This document shows positions 22,201 through 30,124 of a DNA stretch of 64,000 nucleotides, in pieces. Origin of the DNA: Conchocele bisecta. Lineage: Eukaryota; Mollusca; Bivalvia; Lucinida; Thyasiridae. The DNA is taken from assembly GCA_029237695.1 (NCBI GenBank), contig JAQRGA010000147.1, positions 62,001 through 126,000 on the forward strand, in the 5' to 3' direction. A model generated the notes under the pieces. That model was given only the letters and a program-made list of their open reading frames with translations. It did no database searches and was not told the origin of the DNA. Position numbers and translations under genes: made by a program. The first letter of the stretch is position 1. The number at the start of each line of letters is the position of its first letter.

Positions 22201-22480
22201 CATTCTATAGCCTATCCATGTGGTTTTCATGCCAAATGTCAAGGCCAAATGACATAGAAAATATTTGTTGGCTGGACAGGGTATCGGGTATCTGTGAGGC
22301 CCTACTCACTTGCTCTAGTTTCTTCTCAAATCAGTATCTTAATAAATACCATTATATTAAATCAACACATTCGTAAAAGCGTTAATAGATGAGCCTTTAA
22401 TTTCAGGTTTCAAGGTTAAATTTACGGATGATGGGGTTATCAAGAACGTGAAGAAAGAAGATGTAAAATCCGTGAACTAA
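1156..22480 (+). CDS. Tudor-like domain protein, 3' part of a multi-exon gene (spliced)
   Basis: Nine plus-strand exons join in one open frame: 1156-1234, 1533-1583, 3073-3138, 4337-4405, 5504-5563, 5979-6047, 18903-18968, 20060-20113, 21561-21645 and 22407-22480 (ten segments counting the terminal exon). All internal junctions are phase 0 except the last (phase 1). The product runs: Ser/Asp/Gly-rich segment, charged coiled coil (KRLQAENRALK then KIETLESELKELKQ), three acidic Asp/Glu/Ser exons, a basic patch (PPMRKRKISPL) resembling a nuclear localisation signal, and a C-terminal Tudor/SH3-like module starting GEEVQAMWSDGHFYPAKI and ending KEDVKSVN then stop. The family pattern of aromatic residues and strands suggests a reader of methylated lysine or arginine, by inference only. 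The N-terminus lies left of the window. No specific ortholog recognised. Confidence 0.65.
1533..1583 (+). CDS. exon of Tudor-like gene (coiled coil)
   Basis: 51 bases between acceptor TTATTATAG and donor GTAACT encode AHAATMKRLQAENRALK, with heptad-like spacing of L/M residues typical of a coiled coil. Phase 0 at both ends. Confidence 0.6.
1584..3072. other. intron with decayed pearl-like repeats
   Basis: Contains a TACGTACGTGCATG-type leader near 1650-1690 and degenerate core sequence to about 2250. From about 2400 to 3060 there are four diverged ~130-170-base tandem units, each with a 'TTCAATATTTGGACACTTGATACA'-type segment (seen near 2530, 2705, 2860 and 3010). Nothing coding supported. 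Confidence 0.5.
3073..3138 (+). CDS. exon of Tudor-like gene (coiled coil)
   Basis: Acceptor TTTTCCCTCAG and donor GTACGC bound 66 bases encoding NSIKEKDVKIETLESELKEL followed by KQ. It continues the coiled coil of the preceding exon with regular I/L spacing. Phase 0 at both ends. Confidence 0.65.
3403..3803. mobile_element. short hAT-like non-autonomous element
   Basis: Terminal inverted repeats CAGGGCTCCAGATA and TATCTGGAGCCCTG bound 401 bases. The inside repeats the phrase 'AATTGGGTATTT' near both ends. A CAGGG start is typical of hAT elements. I do not see a convincing 8-base target duplication (flanks CCCCCTAT and TCCTGTTG). Related to the longer copy at 38202-39675. Confidence 0.6.
4337..4405 (+). 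CDS. duplicated acidic exon, copy 1, of Tudor-like gene
   Basis: Acceptor TTGTTTCCAG is followed by 69 bases encoding NDDGHTPDTIVDSGVLTEES and then SDV. The matching donor position reads GTG|GCAAGT, so this would be a GC-AG intron. It is nearly identical to the exon at 5979-6047, and the preceding ~40 intron bases match as well. Confidence 0.6.
4870..5245 (+). mobile_element. SINE-like molluscan repeat
   Basis: Ends with GACCTTAGCTGTTGATAGGC, CGTTAAACACC and an A-rich tail. The same body (CCTGGCACCAGGTCAGGTT, ATTTCAGGGCTGAATATG) recurs at 48455-48930 on the plus strand and inverted at 9032-9240 and 9650-9845. No A/B boxes seen in this copy, so the head may be missing. Confidence 0.6.
5504..5563 (+). 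CDS. acidic exon of Tudor-like gene
   Basis: Acceptor TTATTTTCAG and donor GTAAGT bound 60 bases encoding NVDDQPPYTTFDSDTESSDL. It is a diverged relative of the exons on each side (shared N-D-D, T-x-x-D-S, SSD), so the three probably arose by tandem exon duplication. Phase 0. Confidence 0.65.
5979..6047 (+). CDS. duplicated acidic exon, copy 2, of Tudor-like gene
   Basis: 69 bases after acceptor TTGTTTCCAG encode NDDSHTPDTIVDSSIFAEEP then SDV, before donor GTATGT. This copy keeps a GT donor where copy 1 (4337-4405) has GC. Phase 0 at both ends, so inclusion or skipping keeps the frame. Confidence 0.6.
6048..6801. other. intron, no recognisable feature
   Basis: Unique-looking AT-rich sequence at the start of the 12.9-kb intron. 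No ORF with coding character and no repeat recognised. Confidence 0.4.
6902..8157 (+). repeat. ~167-bp tandem satellite core
   Basis: About 7.5 units with phrases CGAAACCTTAACGCTGGGTA, ATCTGCTTCACATTTCACAC and CCCAGGGTCAAGGTCACA. Unit starts are near 6902, 7069, 7236, 7403, 7569, 7736, 7904 and 8071. The last unit is interrupted at CCAATGG and resumes at 18744. A single inverted, diverged unit lies at 20280-20410. Confidence 0.85.
8205..8795 (+). repeat. three ~185-bp tandem units with a 16-bp palindrome
   Basis: Three diverged units each contain ATCAAGATATCTTGAT, a perfect 16-base palindrome (near 8256, 8440 and 8626), followed by TGGTTAAGAAGTTA. They lie just inside the left end of the hAT-like element and may be its subterminal repeats. 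Confidence 0.65.
9032..9240 (-). mobile_element. SINE-like repeat, inverted copy
   Basis: Reverse-complement match to the 4870-5245 repeat: GTGTTTAACGGCATATCAAC (tail) through CTAGGTCCATTCCACACCAG. Confidence 0.6.
9390..10060 (+). repeat. ~150-bp tandem units interrupted by a SINE
   Basis: Three diverged units share GGCAGCATGGATGTGTGGCA, GTCCACAGGTATGCTGTGTT and AAGGTCATATTAAGG (starts near 9417, 9570 and 9930). The second unit is split by the SINE-like copy at 9650-9845. Confidence 0.55.
9650..9845 (-). mobile_element. SINE-like repeat inside a tandem unit
   Basis: Inverted copy of the 4870-5245 family, from GTGTTTAACGGCCTATCAAG to AAGAATCCCGATCGTTAAAT. It retains the CCGACTGGAGACC-type head seen at 4910 but lacks the middle part. 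It sits within a tandem unit, so it inserted after the array formed. Confidence 0.55.
10061..10427. other. intergenic within hAT-like element, nothing recognised
   Basis: Low-complexity stretches (GGGGGGAGGGGG, poly-A) and no coding region. Two short opposite-strand ORFs here look like chance. Confidence 0.4.
10428..10948 (+). repeat. left terminal inverted repeat
   Basis: About 521 bases matching 17393-17902 in reverse complement with scattered mismatches and small indels. Contains two TGCGCATGCGCA palindromes at 10561-10572 and 10893-10904. Confidence 0.85.
10561..10904. promoter_or_regulatory. paired NRF1-type palindromes in left TIR
   Basis: TGCGCATGCGCA occurs at 10561-10572 and 10893-10904. 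This matches the vertebrate NRF1 consensus (YGCGCAYGCGCR). The same pair is in the right TIR at 17438-17449 and 17767-17778. Use as a promoter element is inferred. Confidence 0.45.
11004..11285 (+). repeat. diverged internal copy of the TIR outer part
   Basis: From CATTTGGCACACTTGTAGAG to GGTACCCATATCGAAAAAG this repeats about 280 bases of the left TIR (10487-10760) in the same orientation at lower identity. The NRF1-type palindrome is degraded here (CCCATGCGCATAG). Confidence 0.75.
11957..16515 (-). pseudogene. element protein: zinc-binding-like N-terminus, FEN1/PIN-like core, CXC tail; frameshifted
   Basis: Start ATG at 16513-16515 (MAKRICLGN), stop at 11957-11959. Open segments are 16515-15886, 15947-15177, 15214-14204, 14238-13135, ~13190-12578, 12600-12184 and ~12225-11957. 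Frame changes fall near 15910, 15190 (in a G/C run), 14215, 13165, 12590 and 12205. The N-terminus has CVICQ, WHKSCSCKFN and later CFFCDQ, likely zinc ligands. The middle has HTHYSRYIPVHICDM and GGAVGLTEDPDALRRWMLSG. Then LDGAAVVHMLRP, SHEEADTRLFIH (12757 downward), RTVDTDVV and FFHALTGCDTVSSF, acidic motifs arranged as in FEN1/PIN-fold nucleases. The tail has RCGCLKGCATKRCKCLKAGL and CECNGDC, like a tesmin/TSO1 CXC motif. Nuclease activity is inferred. The family is common in invertebrate and fish genomes as uncharacterised proteins; I have no name for it. Confidence 0.75.
16516..17392. other. 5' noncoding region of the TIR element
   Basis: AT-rich, no ORF of note. A directly doubled phrase TTATTGGACATTATTGGACA lies at about 17290. 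Probably leader or promoter of the minus-strand gene. Confidence 0.4.
17393..17902 (-). repeat. right terminal inverted repeat
   Basis: Reverse complement of 10428-10948. TGCGCATGCGCA at 17438-17449 and 17767-17778. The coding region begins about 0.9 kb inside this arm, so the arm plus 16516-17392 may include the promoter. Confidence 0.85.
17903..18730. other. right flank of hAT-like element, noncoding
   Basis: AT-rich, with CACACACACA and several poly-A/T runs. No coding region recognised; ends in the hAT-like TIR. Confidence 0.4.
18903..18968 (+). CDS. exon of Tudor-like gene (basic, NLS-like)
   Basis: Acceptor ATTCTTCAACAG and donor GTTAGT bound 66 bases encoding EMHAADLTPPMRKRKISPLN then LQ. 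The RKRK cluster next to proline resembles a nuclear localisation signal, and TPP/SP are proline-directed phosphosite-like. Phase 0. Confidence 0.65.
18969..19575. other. intron with decayed pearl-like repeats
   Basis: Diverged units with TACCTGTTATCTCTGCAATC and TTGACTTGAAA phrases, then two hairpin/TCCGTC leaders near 19350-19420 and 19540-19575. Confidence 0.5.
19576..19795 (+). mobile_element. tRNA-derived SINE
   Basis: A-box-like GTGGCCTAGAGGTTAGA and B-box-like GAGTTCAATCCCC are spaced as in a tRNA, followed by a non-tRNA body with ATGGATGAGCCTTAAAACAG. A distinct family from those at 24900 and 61903. Confidence 0.6.
20060..20113 (+). CDS. exon of Tudor-like gene
   Basis: Acceptor TGTTTTCAG and donor GTAAGT bound 54 bases encoding IQRKKVNGREFSTMNNES. 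It continues the basic linker before the Tudor-like module. Phase 0 at both ends. Confidence 0.6.
20275..20412 (-). repeat. single inverted unit of the 167-bp satellite
   Basis: Reverse complement of the 6902-8157 unit: ACCTTGACCCTGGGCTCAGC, GTGGATTTGTCACAGGGCGG and GTTAAGGTTTCG. A lone, diverged copy. Confidence 0.7.
20413..21150 (-). repeat. degenerate tandem repeats with a hairpin leader
   Basis: Units share ACTAGAGTTCTACTTGACGG, ATCATAACCAAATTCGG and CATGTTTATCACGGCAAGA (starts near 20430, 20590, 20905 and 21045). Inside is a near-perfect stem TATGCCACCGGGTTTCG / CGAAACGGGTGGCATA-type (20711-20742) followed by TCCGTCCGTCTG, a pearl-like 5' end. Confidence 0.6.
21561..21645 (+). CDS. exon of Tudor-like gene (Tudor-like module, first half)
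   Basis: Acceptor TCATTTGCAG and donor GTAAGC bound 85 bases encoding TISIGEEVQAMWSDGHFYPA and KIMRRLYK plus one base (phase 1). The pattern V-x-A-x-W-x-D-G-x-x-Y-x-A-x-I is the classic first strand pair of Tudor/SH3-like chromatin readers. Confidence 0.75.
22050..22310 (+). repeat. pearl-like repeat fragment
   Basis: Stem TACCCCTGGCATAC / GTATGTGGAGGGGTA followed by a short TCTGTCTCC leader and a core with TACCTGTTATCTCTGCAACC. Confidence 0.5.
22407..22480 (+). CDS. last coding exon of Tudor-like gene
   Basis: Acceptor TTTAATTTCAG is followed by GT, which completes the split serine codon. Then FKVKFTDDGVIKNVKKEDVK, SVN and TAA at 22478-22480. The V-K-F-x-D-D-G-x pattern completes the Tudor-like fold. 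Confidence 0.75.
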
Positions 22481-22702
22481 CATTCATGAACTTTACGTTG
22501 GGGTAAATTTCTTAGTACGTTTGTTTCTTTTCTTGGAACACCTTTTTATTACACTCTTGCAAATTATTTGCACTGGTTTCGATGTGAGAGAAGTAAACTC
22601 CTTACAAATAATACACCGTGAAGAGAACACCCGTAATTGCGCGCCTGTATTCTTGGAAACCACGAGCTACCATGCAAAATGTTTAATTTTTATTAAAGTC
22701 AA

Positions 22703-22708
22703 AATAAA
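22703..22708 (+). terminator. candidate polyadenylation signal of Tudor-like gene
   Basis: AATAAA 223 bases after the stop codon, the first canonical hexamer downstream. Confidence 0.5.
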
Positions 22709-22990
22709 GTTATTTGAAAATTTGGAAAGGGTCTCGACTAATCTAGAATGTTAATGTGATTGAACACATTCCAAACATGCACTCAAATATATCTGGTTCA
22801 TAGAAACAGCTGCGTAATTTGGATTTCAATTTTTTTCATGACGTCACATTTGACGTCACACAACGTAACGTCAAAACGCGGGAAAACACGTCATTGTATA
22901 ACTATTCATGCACACATCACAATTCATTGATTAAAATCTCAAAACTAGACTAAATGTGCATATGTTTCCGCCGTGGAAGTGTAATAAATA

Positions 22991-23151
22991 GGATATTCCA
23001 TCGTCCATGTTTGAATAGCGGAAATAATACACTCGTGTCCGTCGGCGTCCGTGCAAGCAACTCGTTCGCTACACTCGCTCGTTGCTTATGCGGAAGCCGA
23101 CGCACACTCGTGTATTATTTCCCGCTATTCAAAATGTACGATGGAATATCC
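22991..23151. repeat. foldback hairpin (MITE-like)
   Basis: Arms GGATATTCCATCGTCCATGT... and ...CATTTTGAATAGCGG-type sequence pair over about 60 bases around a ~40-base loop, which has its own GCAAGCAAC/GTTGCTTATGC stem. The whole is strongly self-complementary. Confidence 0.75.
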
Positions 23152-23154
23152 TCT

Positions 23155-23912
23155 ATATATTGGAGCCAATTTATTTATTCATCTGTACATATTTCCATGC
23201 TTGTGCTGACAGTTAATGGTTGATGGTTGTTTTAATCCTGCATTATTTCAATCATCAATACATTCTGGAGCCAATGTATTGGAGATTTATTCATCTGTAC
23301 ATATTTCCATGCTTGTGCTGATAGTTAATGGTTGATGTTATGGTTGTTTAATCCTGCATTATTTTAATCTCATACATTCATGGAGCCAATGTATTGGAGA
23401 TTTATTCATCTGTACATATTTCCATGCTTGTGCTGATAGTTAATGGTTGATGGTTGTTTTAATCCTGCATTATTTCAATCATCAATACATTCTGGAGCCA
23501 ATGTATTAGATATTTATTCATCTGTACATATTTCCATGCTTGTGCTGACAGTTAATGGTTGATGGTTGTTTTAATCCTGCATTATTTCAATCATCAATAC
23601 ATTCTGGAGCCAATGTATTGCGAGATTTATTCATCTGTACAGATTTCCATGCTTGTGCCGACAGTTAATGGTTGATAGTTGTTTTAATCCTGCATTATTT
23701 GAATCATCAATACATTCTGGAGCCAATGTATTAGAGATTTATTCATCTGTAACGATGTCCATGCTTGTGCTGACAATCTTGCATTATTTCAATCATCAAT
23801 ACATTCTGGAGCAATCAGCAAGGAAGTCAGAAACATCTCGCATATTGATGCTCCAAAATGCATTGGTGATTGAAATAATGCAGGATTAAAACAACCATCA
23901 ACCATTAACTGT
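23155..23912 (+). repeat. ~113-118-bp tandem array, last unit inverted
   Basis: Six to seven units of TGGAGCCAATGTATTGGAGA, TTTATTCATCTGTACATATT and GTTAATGGTTGATGGTTGTT (starts near 23160, 23270, 23388, 23492, 23605 and 23718). At 23855-23912 the same phrases appear in reverse complement. Confidence 0.85.
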
Positions 23913-23929
23913 ATGCACCCTCTGGTGGT

Positions 23930-24650
23930 TTGTTTCTGCTAATTGTTGTCGTTGATTGTATGTTATGCGAATATTATGTGAAAAGCATCAAAATTGTGAT
24001 ATGTTTCTCACAGGGGGGCCTCCACTGGTTTGTTTCTGCTACTTTTTGTCGTTCATTGTATGTTATGTGAATATTATGTGAAAAGCATAACAAATGTGAA
24101 AAGCATCAAAATTGCATCAAAATTGCATCAAAATTGTGATATGTTTCTCACAGCACAGGTATTGTATGTTATGTGAATATTATGTGAAAAGCATCAAAAT
24201 TGCATCAAATTTGTGATACGTTTCTCACAGGGGGGGAAATTCCCCCCCCCCCCCTCCACTGTTTGGTTTCTGCTACTTTTTGTCGTTGTTTGTATACTAT
24301 GTGAATATTATGTGAAAAGCATCAAAATTGTGATATGTTTCTCACATATGTTTCTCGCAGGGGGGGGGGGGGGGATGGGGGGGGGGAATTTCCCCCCCCC
24401 CTCCACTGGTTGGTTTCTGCAACTGTTTGTCGTTGTTTATATACTGTGTGAATATTATGTGAAAAGCATCAAACTTGTGATATGTTTCTCACATAGTTTC
24501 TCACAGGGGGGAAATTCCCCCCACCCCCCCCCCCCCCTCCACTTGTTGGTTCTGCTACTTTTTGTCGTTGATTGTGTGTTATGTGAATATTATGTGAAAA
24601 GCATCAAACTTTTTGTCGTTGTTTGTATGTATATTATGTGAACATTTGAT
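23930..24650 (+). repeat. ~115-140-bp tandem array with long G and C runs
   Basis: Units share TGAATATTATGTGAAAAGCA, TCAAAATTGTGATATGTTTC and TCACAGGGGGG (near 23970, 24070, 24175, 24300, 24450 and 24585). G and C runs reach 13 or more near 24240, 24360-24410 and 24510. Confidence 0.8.
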
Positions 24651-24899
24651 ATTTCGTGTTTTGTACATTATATATAGACCCATATTAATATATTTATTTA
24701 ATTAAATTATGTTTCTTATCACTTTTTTTCTTTAAATTCTTTACGTTATCCCGAATGAATGCGGATGGATTGGTTGAGGGGGGGGGGGGGGAATATGGAT
24801 GATGATACACACCCATGTGAAGTTTCAAGGTAATGGGCGAAACAGTTGCAGAGATATAGTATAACAAACAAATTTAACCGGACACACGTACGTCTGTAC

Positions 24900-25196
24900 G
24901 CCAAAGTGACGACTATATCGCGCTTTCCGCAAGCGGGCGCGACAAAAAGTGGAAGGGCTCAACTCAGCTACACCTATGGTCATAGAGACGGGAACCCTAA
25001 AGGCGCCAATGAGCCAGTGATAACATTTATAATAACAATACAACAATAGCGAACTATATGGTAATGGTCTCATCCAAAAGACGGGTGCAATGGAAATACT
25101 TGGCAAGTATTTATTCAAGTCCATGACGGGGATTGAACCCATAACCTTCTGGTTTTATGTACAGTGCCGTACCACTGAGCTATCGAGCCATCCCTA
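24900..25196 (-). mobile_element. tRNA-derived SINE
   Basis: On the minus strand the head has A-box-like GATAGCTCAGTGGTACGG and B-box-like GGGTTCAATCCCCGTC (25197 down to 25120). A body follows with GGATGAGACCATTACCATAT and ends near 24950 in ACCATAGGTGTAGC. Confidence 0.65.
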
Positions 25197-26470
25197 GTTT
25201 TATTTGGATAGCCACGCAGTAAATGTTATAATGGATGGCAGTCTTTAACAATGTTCTCGCATCTTTTGGTAAAACTAGATGATTTTAGAAGTGTTCTCGA
25301 ACTTTACCTTTTATTTGTCTGCGTTTTGTCCAGTATTCCTCTGTTGGACAGTGAGCCATATTTGGAATACAATGTATGTACGGCAGCACAAGTATTGAGC
25401 AGGTACTATATCTGAGGAAAATGTGTGGGTGTGTGCGGGGTGGTTGATGGGGGCTAATTGTTAAGACCTAATTTTTGTCAATTTCTAAAATTATTCATGA
25501 AGATTTGCACATAATTTGTTGCTAAATCTAAATAAACCCTCTGTCTGGATGTCTGTACATCCGGGAAGTAAATAGCCCTAATCTATTAAAATTACCAGAC
25601 CAAAATCACTGTACGGAAATCATGATCCAGTGAGATTTTAATGAAGCCATTTTTTTCTGTTATATACATGTACAGATAAAAAACTAAAAAAATGACGATC
25701 AGAAGGAATGGCATTACAGGTGGTAACGAATGTTACGAACCTACTTTCGTGATATTGCCGACGTAATACTGATTAAGACATTACAAGACAAACAATACAC
25801 AGACTCGCGAAAACACATGACATAAATATTCAGGACATTCAAAACATCTTATTCAACATGCTTACCAGTTGTTTTATCGTTAATACAATCAAATATGATT
25901 ATTCTACCAATAATTATTTGGTGTTATTACTTTATTCTCAACCTTATAGCAGTGATTAAATATTTAAAAATAAATCTGAAACAATTGCCTAGCGTTCCCC
26001 TTTGTAACCTTTGTGCGCCTAAAATTATGTAGCGCCGCAGTAAATAAATATTTAAACCATAATACATTTAAAACTATATAGAGACAATTTCCGCATGTCT
26101 TGTAGTATTGTCCAGTTTGAAAAAAATAACAGAGAAATTGCTAAAATTAAATTATGTTTTTATTAGTACTTGACACAAGTTGTATTTTTTATTTTATCAT
26201 TTACTGCCATAACTGAAAGTCAACGTTATCGGCCCAACGTCGGCCAGTTATCGGCACGCATCACTGTCATGCGTGTGTGCATATATCGCGAAAACAAAAA
26301 AAATACAAAAAATAATAAAAATGAAACATATTTATGTAAAATTAGACACAATATCCGATTTAAATCGGTGACCGGTAGTACATTGCTCTATATCGGCCCG
26401 ATCACGGGCCGTTATCGCGCCGATATGCCGATATGCCGATATGCCGATTGGTATCCGATATCGGCCCGAT
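25197..26470. other. no gene recognised
   Basis: AT-rich noncoding sequence. At 26390-26475 there is a short CG-rich island of overlapping CCGATATGCCGATATG and TATCGGCCCGATA palindromic motifs immediately before the gag-like fragment. Confidence 0.4.
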
Positions 26471-26475
26471 ATGGC

Positions 26476-27150
26476 CATGCTGGTTGGGATGATTGGTCTA
26501 TGTGGATTGCCAAGTTTGAGGCTATTGCATACAGATACCAATGGTCAGAGGAAGACAGACTGGATCAACTGCTACCCAGAATAGAGGGAACGGCAGGACA
26601 GTTTGTTTTTTCACAACTGCCAGCTTCTGTGCTATGTAACTACCAGGAGCTGATAGGGGAAATCAACAGCAGATTTCGGGTAGTTGAAACAGCTCGATCA
26701 TTTGCGTCAAAGCTCAGCAGGAGGAACAAGCGGCATGGTGAGACAGCTGAGGAGCATGCAGTGGATCTCAAGATGCTCTATGACAGACAAACTCGTGACG
26801 AAGACCTCGTGCGACGGTGTCTGGATGGACTCCTCGACGAAGACATTCGATTTGAAATAGAGTTCCACAAAGAACCACTGTGGCGATAATCTGAATAATT
26901 CAACGCACAGGTTGCAGGCTACAGTCTGATTGCTGGACAGAATATGCACGCTACCTACACATAGTATAGCAAACAGACACACAGAGCCCACAACGCGTGC
27001 CTTGCTGGCAGATCCGCAAGAACAAACCCCTCCAGAAGGTCCATAGTCTAGTAGCCAAGGTGGGCATTCTAGAGAAGCTGGTGCTAAGGGTCGTAGGCTC
27101 AACACAACGAGATAGCGGGTCAAAATAGTATGTAGTACACGCCCCACGGC
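26476..27150 (+). pseudogene. retrotransposon Gag-like fragment
   Basis: The open frame from about 26476 to 26889 encodes WDDWSMWIAKFEAIAYRYQW, LDQLLPRIEGTAGQFVF and ETAEEHAVDLKMLYDRQTRD. This is the retrotrans_gag pattern of Ty3/gypsy-type elements (aromatic W...F, L..L.G.A, gE....A.dL..L, CLDGL). A shift near 26885 leads into degraded sequence (QKVHSLVAKVGILEKLV near 27050). No zinc knuckle, protease or reverse transcriptase follows, so it is a truncated remnant. Confidence 0.65.
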
Positions 27151-27164
27151 CGGCGCGTAACAAT

Positions 27165-27811
27165 ACTATAACTGTTTGGCGGCCATTTTGAATTTATGCA
27201 AATTTATCAAAATGCTCAAGGATGACAGAGTGTCATTAGCCGGATTATGGATGTGGATGCCATGGACAAGCAAAATCGCCAATAATAAAAACTATGTTAA
27301 TCTAAACAAGGTTAAGCTCCCGGCTGTCGGACTAATATGGCGGTAATTATGCTTCATTTTTCATTGGTCCTATCAGGGAACAGATGCTTCGTGCGACGAT
27401 AGCACTCGTGTACGATCATCGTGGAAACGAGATGCATGTCATGGCAACGAATGCTATCTCGTGGGAATGACATAGGGCTAACTCGTGGTACGAAGGCTAT
27501 GTCGTGGTAATGATATCTGTAGTGGTAACGAGATATATGTCGTGCGAACGACATAGCTAACGGTAACGATGTAACGAGATGCTATCTCGTGGTACGAGAT
27601 GCTATCTCGTTGGTAACGAAATACTATATCGTGGTAACGAGATGCTATATCTCGTTGGAACGACATAGCTAATTCGTAGGTAATCGAGAAATGCTATATG
27701 TGGGAACGAGATGCGTTTGTCGTGGCACCGTGGGAACGAGATGTATGCTATGTCATGGGAACGACATAGAAAAAGAATTGCGCATGTCCCTTTTAAGCTG
27801 CCGTACAAATA
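27165..27811 (+). mobile_element. palindromic minisatellite element, copy 1
   Basis: Body from TATAACTGTTTGGCGGCCAT to TAATTATGCTTCATTTTTCA. It is followed by an array of 20-22-base units (GGTAACGAGATGCTATCTCG and GGGAACGACATAGC variants), ending GCGCATGTCCC, TTTTAAGCTGCCGTA. The same body, array and end are found at 43305-43888 and inverted at 40730-41275. Confidence 0.75.
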
Positions 27812-30124
27812 TATAACGAACACGATTTATAACGATTTCTTATTAGTATCTTAAAGGCCCAACTGGGATATAAAAGCCACCAGATGACGCTGGGCAGGCT
27901 TTTTGATAATTTTATACATGCTTCACTTCAGGGACACATTTTCAGATATTTTAGAAATACCACTGAACAAATAAGTACACTATTTCACACAGACATAGAT
28001 AATACAATTTTGAAAGGCTTAGAAAAATTTGGATTTAAGAAAACAAATGTAAATGTGCTTTTGAAGTAATACAATGTACTCAACTGACAACTGATTCAAA
28101 CTTGCCGGGCGGAGCGTAGCTGTTACATATGTAATTCATGCATAGAGCTGAGTTCATGACCCGACATTGTAAACAACCCCACGTGTTTAGTGATAACGCT
28201 AACAGCTATAACTGCCTGTATGGTCAACATCAGACAGTGTGCCAGCCGCACAACTTTGATTTTGGACAGTAATATCAAATTAAATGTGTGGTTGGTATGC
28301 ACATAACAAGGTGAATGAAACAAAATCATGGTTTAATAGACCAGCAAGAGAAATATTTCGCCTAGAACATGATACAGTGGCTGTGAAAATGCAGTATATA
28401 CTAATTATAAACAGCATATACTCGGGTTAGTATGCACATTCACAAAACAGCATGTATGTGCAGTCTGATCTGGAATGTACATGACTACATGAATTCAAGT
28501 TTGCTAGCAGCCTTATTTCCTGTATCCTAACACATACCAGTATGGCTATTTCAACACTGGTCTCTAATTAGCTGTCAGCATATATTATATCTGCTGCAAT
28601 GCAGTCTAACTGGGACGGGGTTATCTGTGGGATGACATGACACACTGACAGTTACACATTTTTATCAAATACCGACTTATTACACATATTATTATATGTT
28701 GGTTACTACATGTACTTACAAAATATATCGGAGATAGGAACCTTGTTCAGGTCCAGAAGTACAATATAGGTTTCACTATATATACATGACACACTCTAAG
28801 TAACGGACACGTGGACACGTTACGACATGCATATCCCCGGATCAGCTGGTGCATCCTCGCAGCCTCATCAGGATATACACTGTTAAGTTTGGTGGTCATT
28901 CTTGGTTGCTCTAATTAATGATGTAAACTGCATCATGATGTAGTCATGTGCTATCTGAATGTTAAACTGATCAAACACTCAATAAGCCTCATTTTGTCAT
29001 TGTGTAACACATGGAAAGGTGTTTCATTAAATTGTACGTGTTTCTATTTTTAATAATTTATATAATAGCATCAGAATACTATTTGAAATAGTTAGCAGCA
29101 AAATACTATATAAGTTTTAACACTTTTAGTAAATTCTCAATCATTTTCATGCACAACTAAAACATACAGACACTATTATAGGGACTGGTATATATTGTAT
29201 CATTTGTGTGTTTTATGGGACCACACGTTTGATAACAAACCTACATACCATATATCTAGATACTGGTCAGTATGAAACACCTACACTGGCTACACTGGCT
29301 ATTCAGCAGCCCCGTCACTGTTCTACATTGGGAGCAGAAGACAAACATGTGCTATTTATAAAGCCAGTGTATAATTGGCCTAAACACACAGATAGAACTG
29401 TATATTAAACATATAGCGTTTAGGGGTCATTTCACTCACCGCCTGTAAAAGCATAAACATTGGAATCACACATTGAGTTACAATGTCTTTGACGACTGGA
29501 TCATGCCGTCTTCTCACCAACTTGTCAACACCCGGTGACCATTTCGTTTTTCTGACAGGAAAGGAAACATGACAGCGGGATAAAAAATCATCACGTCACA
29601 ACAGACGCAGAGCCGCATCACACTTCATTTACATGTGTCCTGCCACACAAAATAATCCATTCCAAACTGCAGATCTTGGCTGTGTACTAGAGCCCCTGTG
29701 TAAACACTGTCTCCACATGCATTAATAAACCACATCAGTGCACCCGAACCTGCCTCAAAGCACCTGCAACACAAACATATGCATTTTTCTCCGGACTATT
29801 TTTTGAGGGTACCGACCCGGAAGCAGTCTATCTGTGTACTGAGGTCAACTGACCGGCTAGGGACGCTATCAGTAATTTGATATGCCCCTCCTACAAAATT
29901 CGGTACCAGGGCACCGATTGTTGGGCCTTTAAATGGTATGAGGCGCATATGTAACAATGGTGTTTTCCTCAGAATTTGGTGCATATATATATACTGGTAG
30001 CGCTTACTTGCTGTTTCAGAGCATATAATAGCAACGGAATGAGCTGGTAATTGTTATTCGACCGAAAATACAATTATTTGCCAGATTATTTGCAGTAATT
30101 GCTGTTGACTTGTGCAAAAGTAAG
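27812..30124. other. upstream region of C1q gene, no gene recognised
   Basis: No ORF with coding character. Immediately upstream of the C1q ATG, TATA-like stretches occur at 29983-29992 (ATATATATA) and 30021 (CATATAATAG), the latter about 100 bases before the start codon. Confidence 0.35.

Noticed and set aside
24213..24641. 142-codon ORF with internal repeats
   Set aside because: Frame runs through the G/C-run tandem array; repeats in the protein simply mirror the DNA array.
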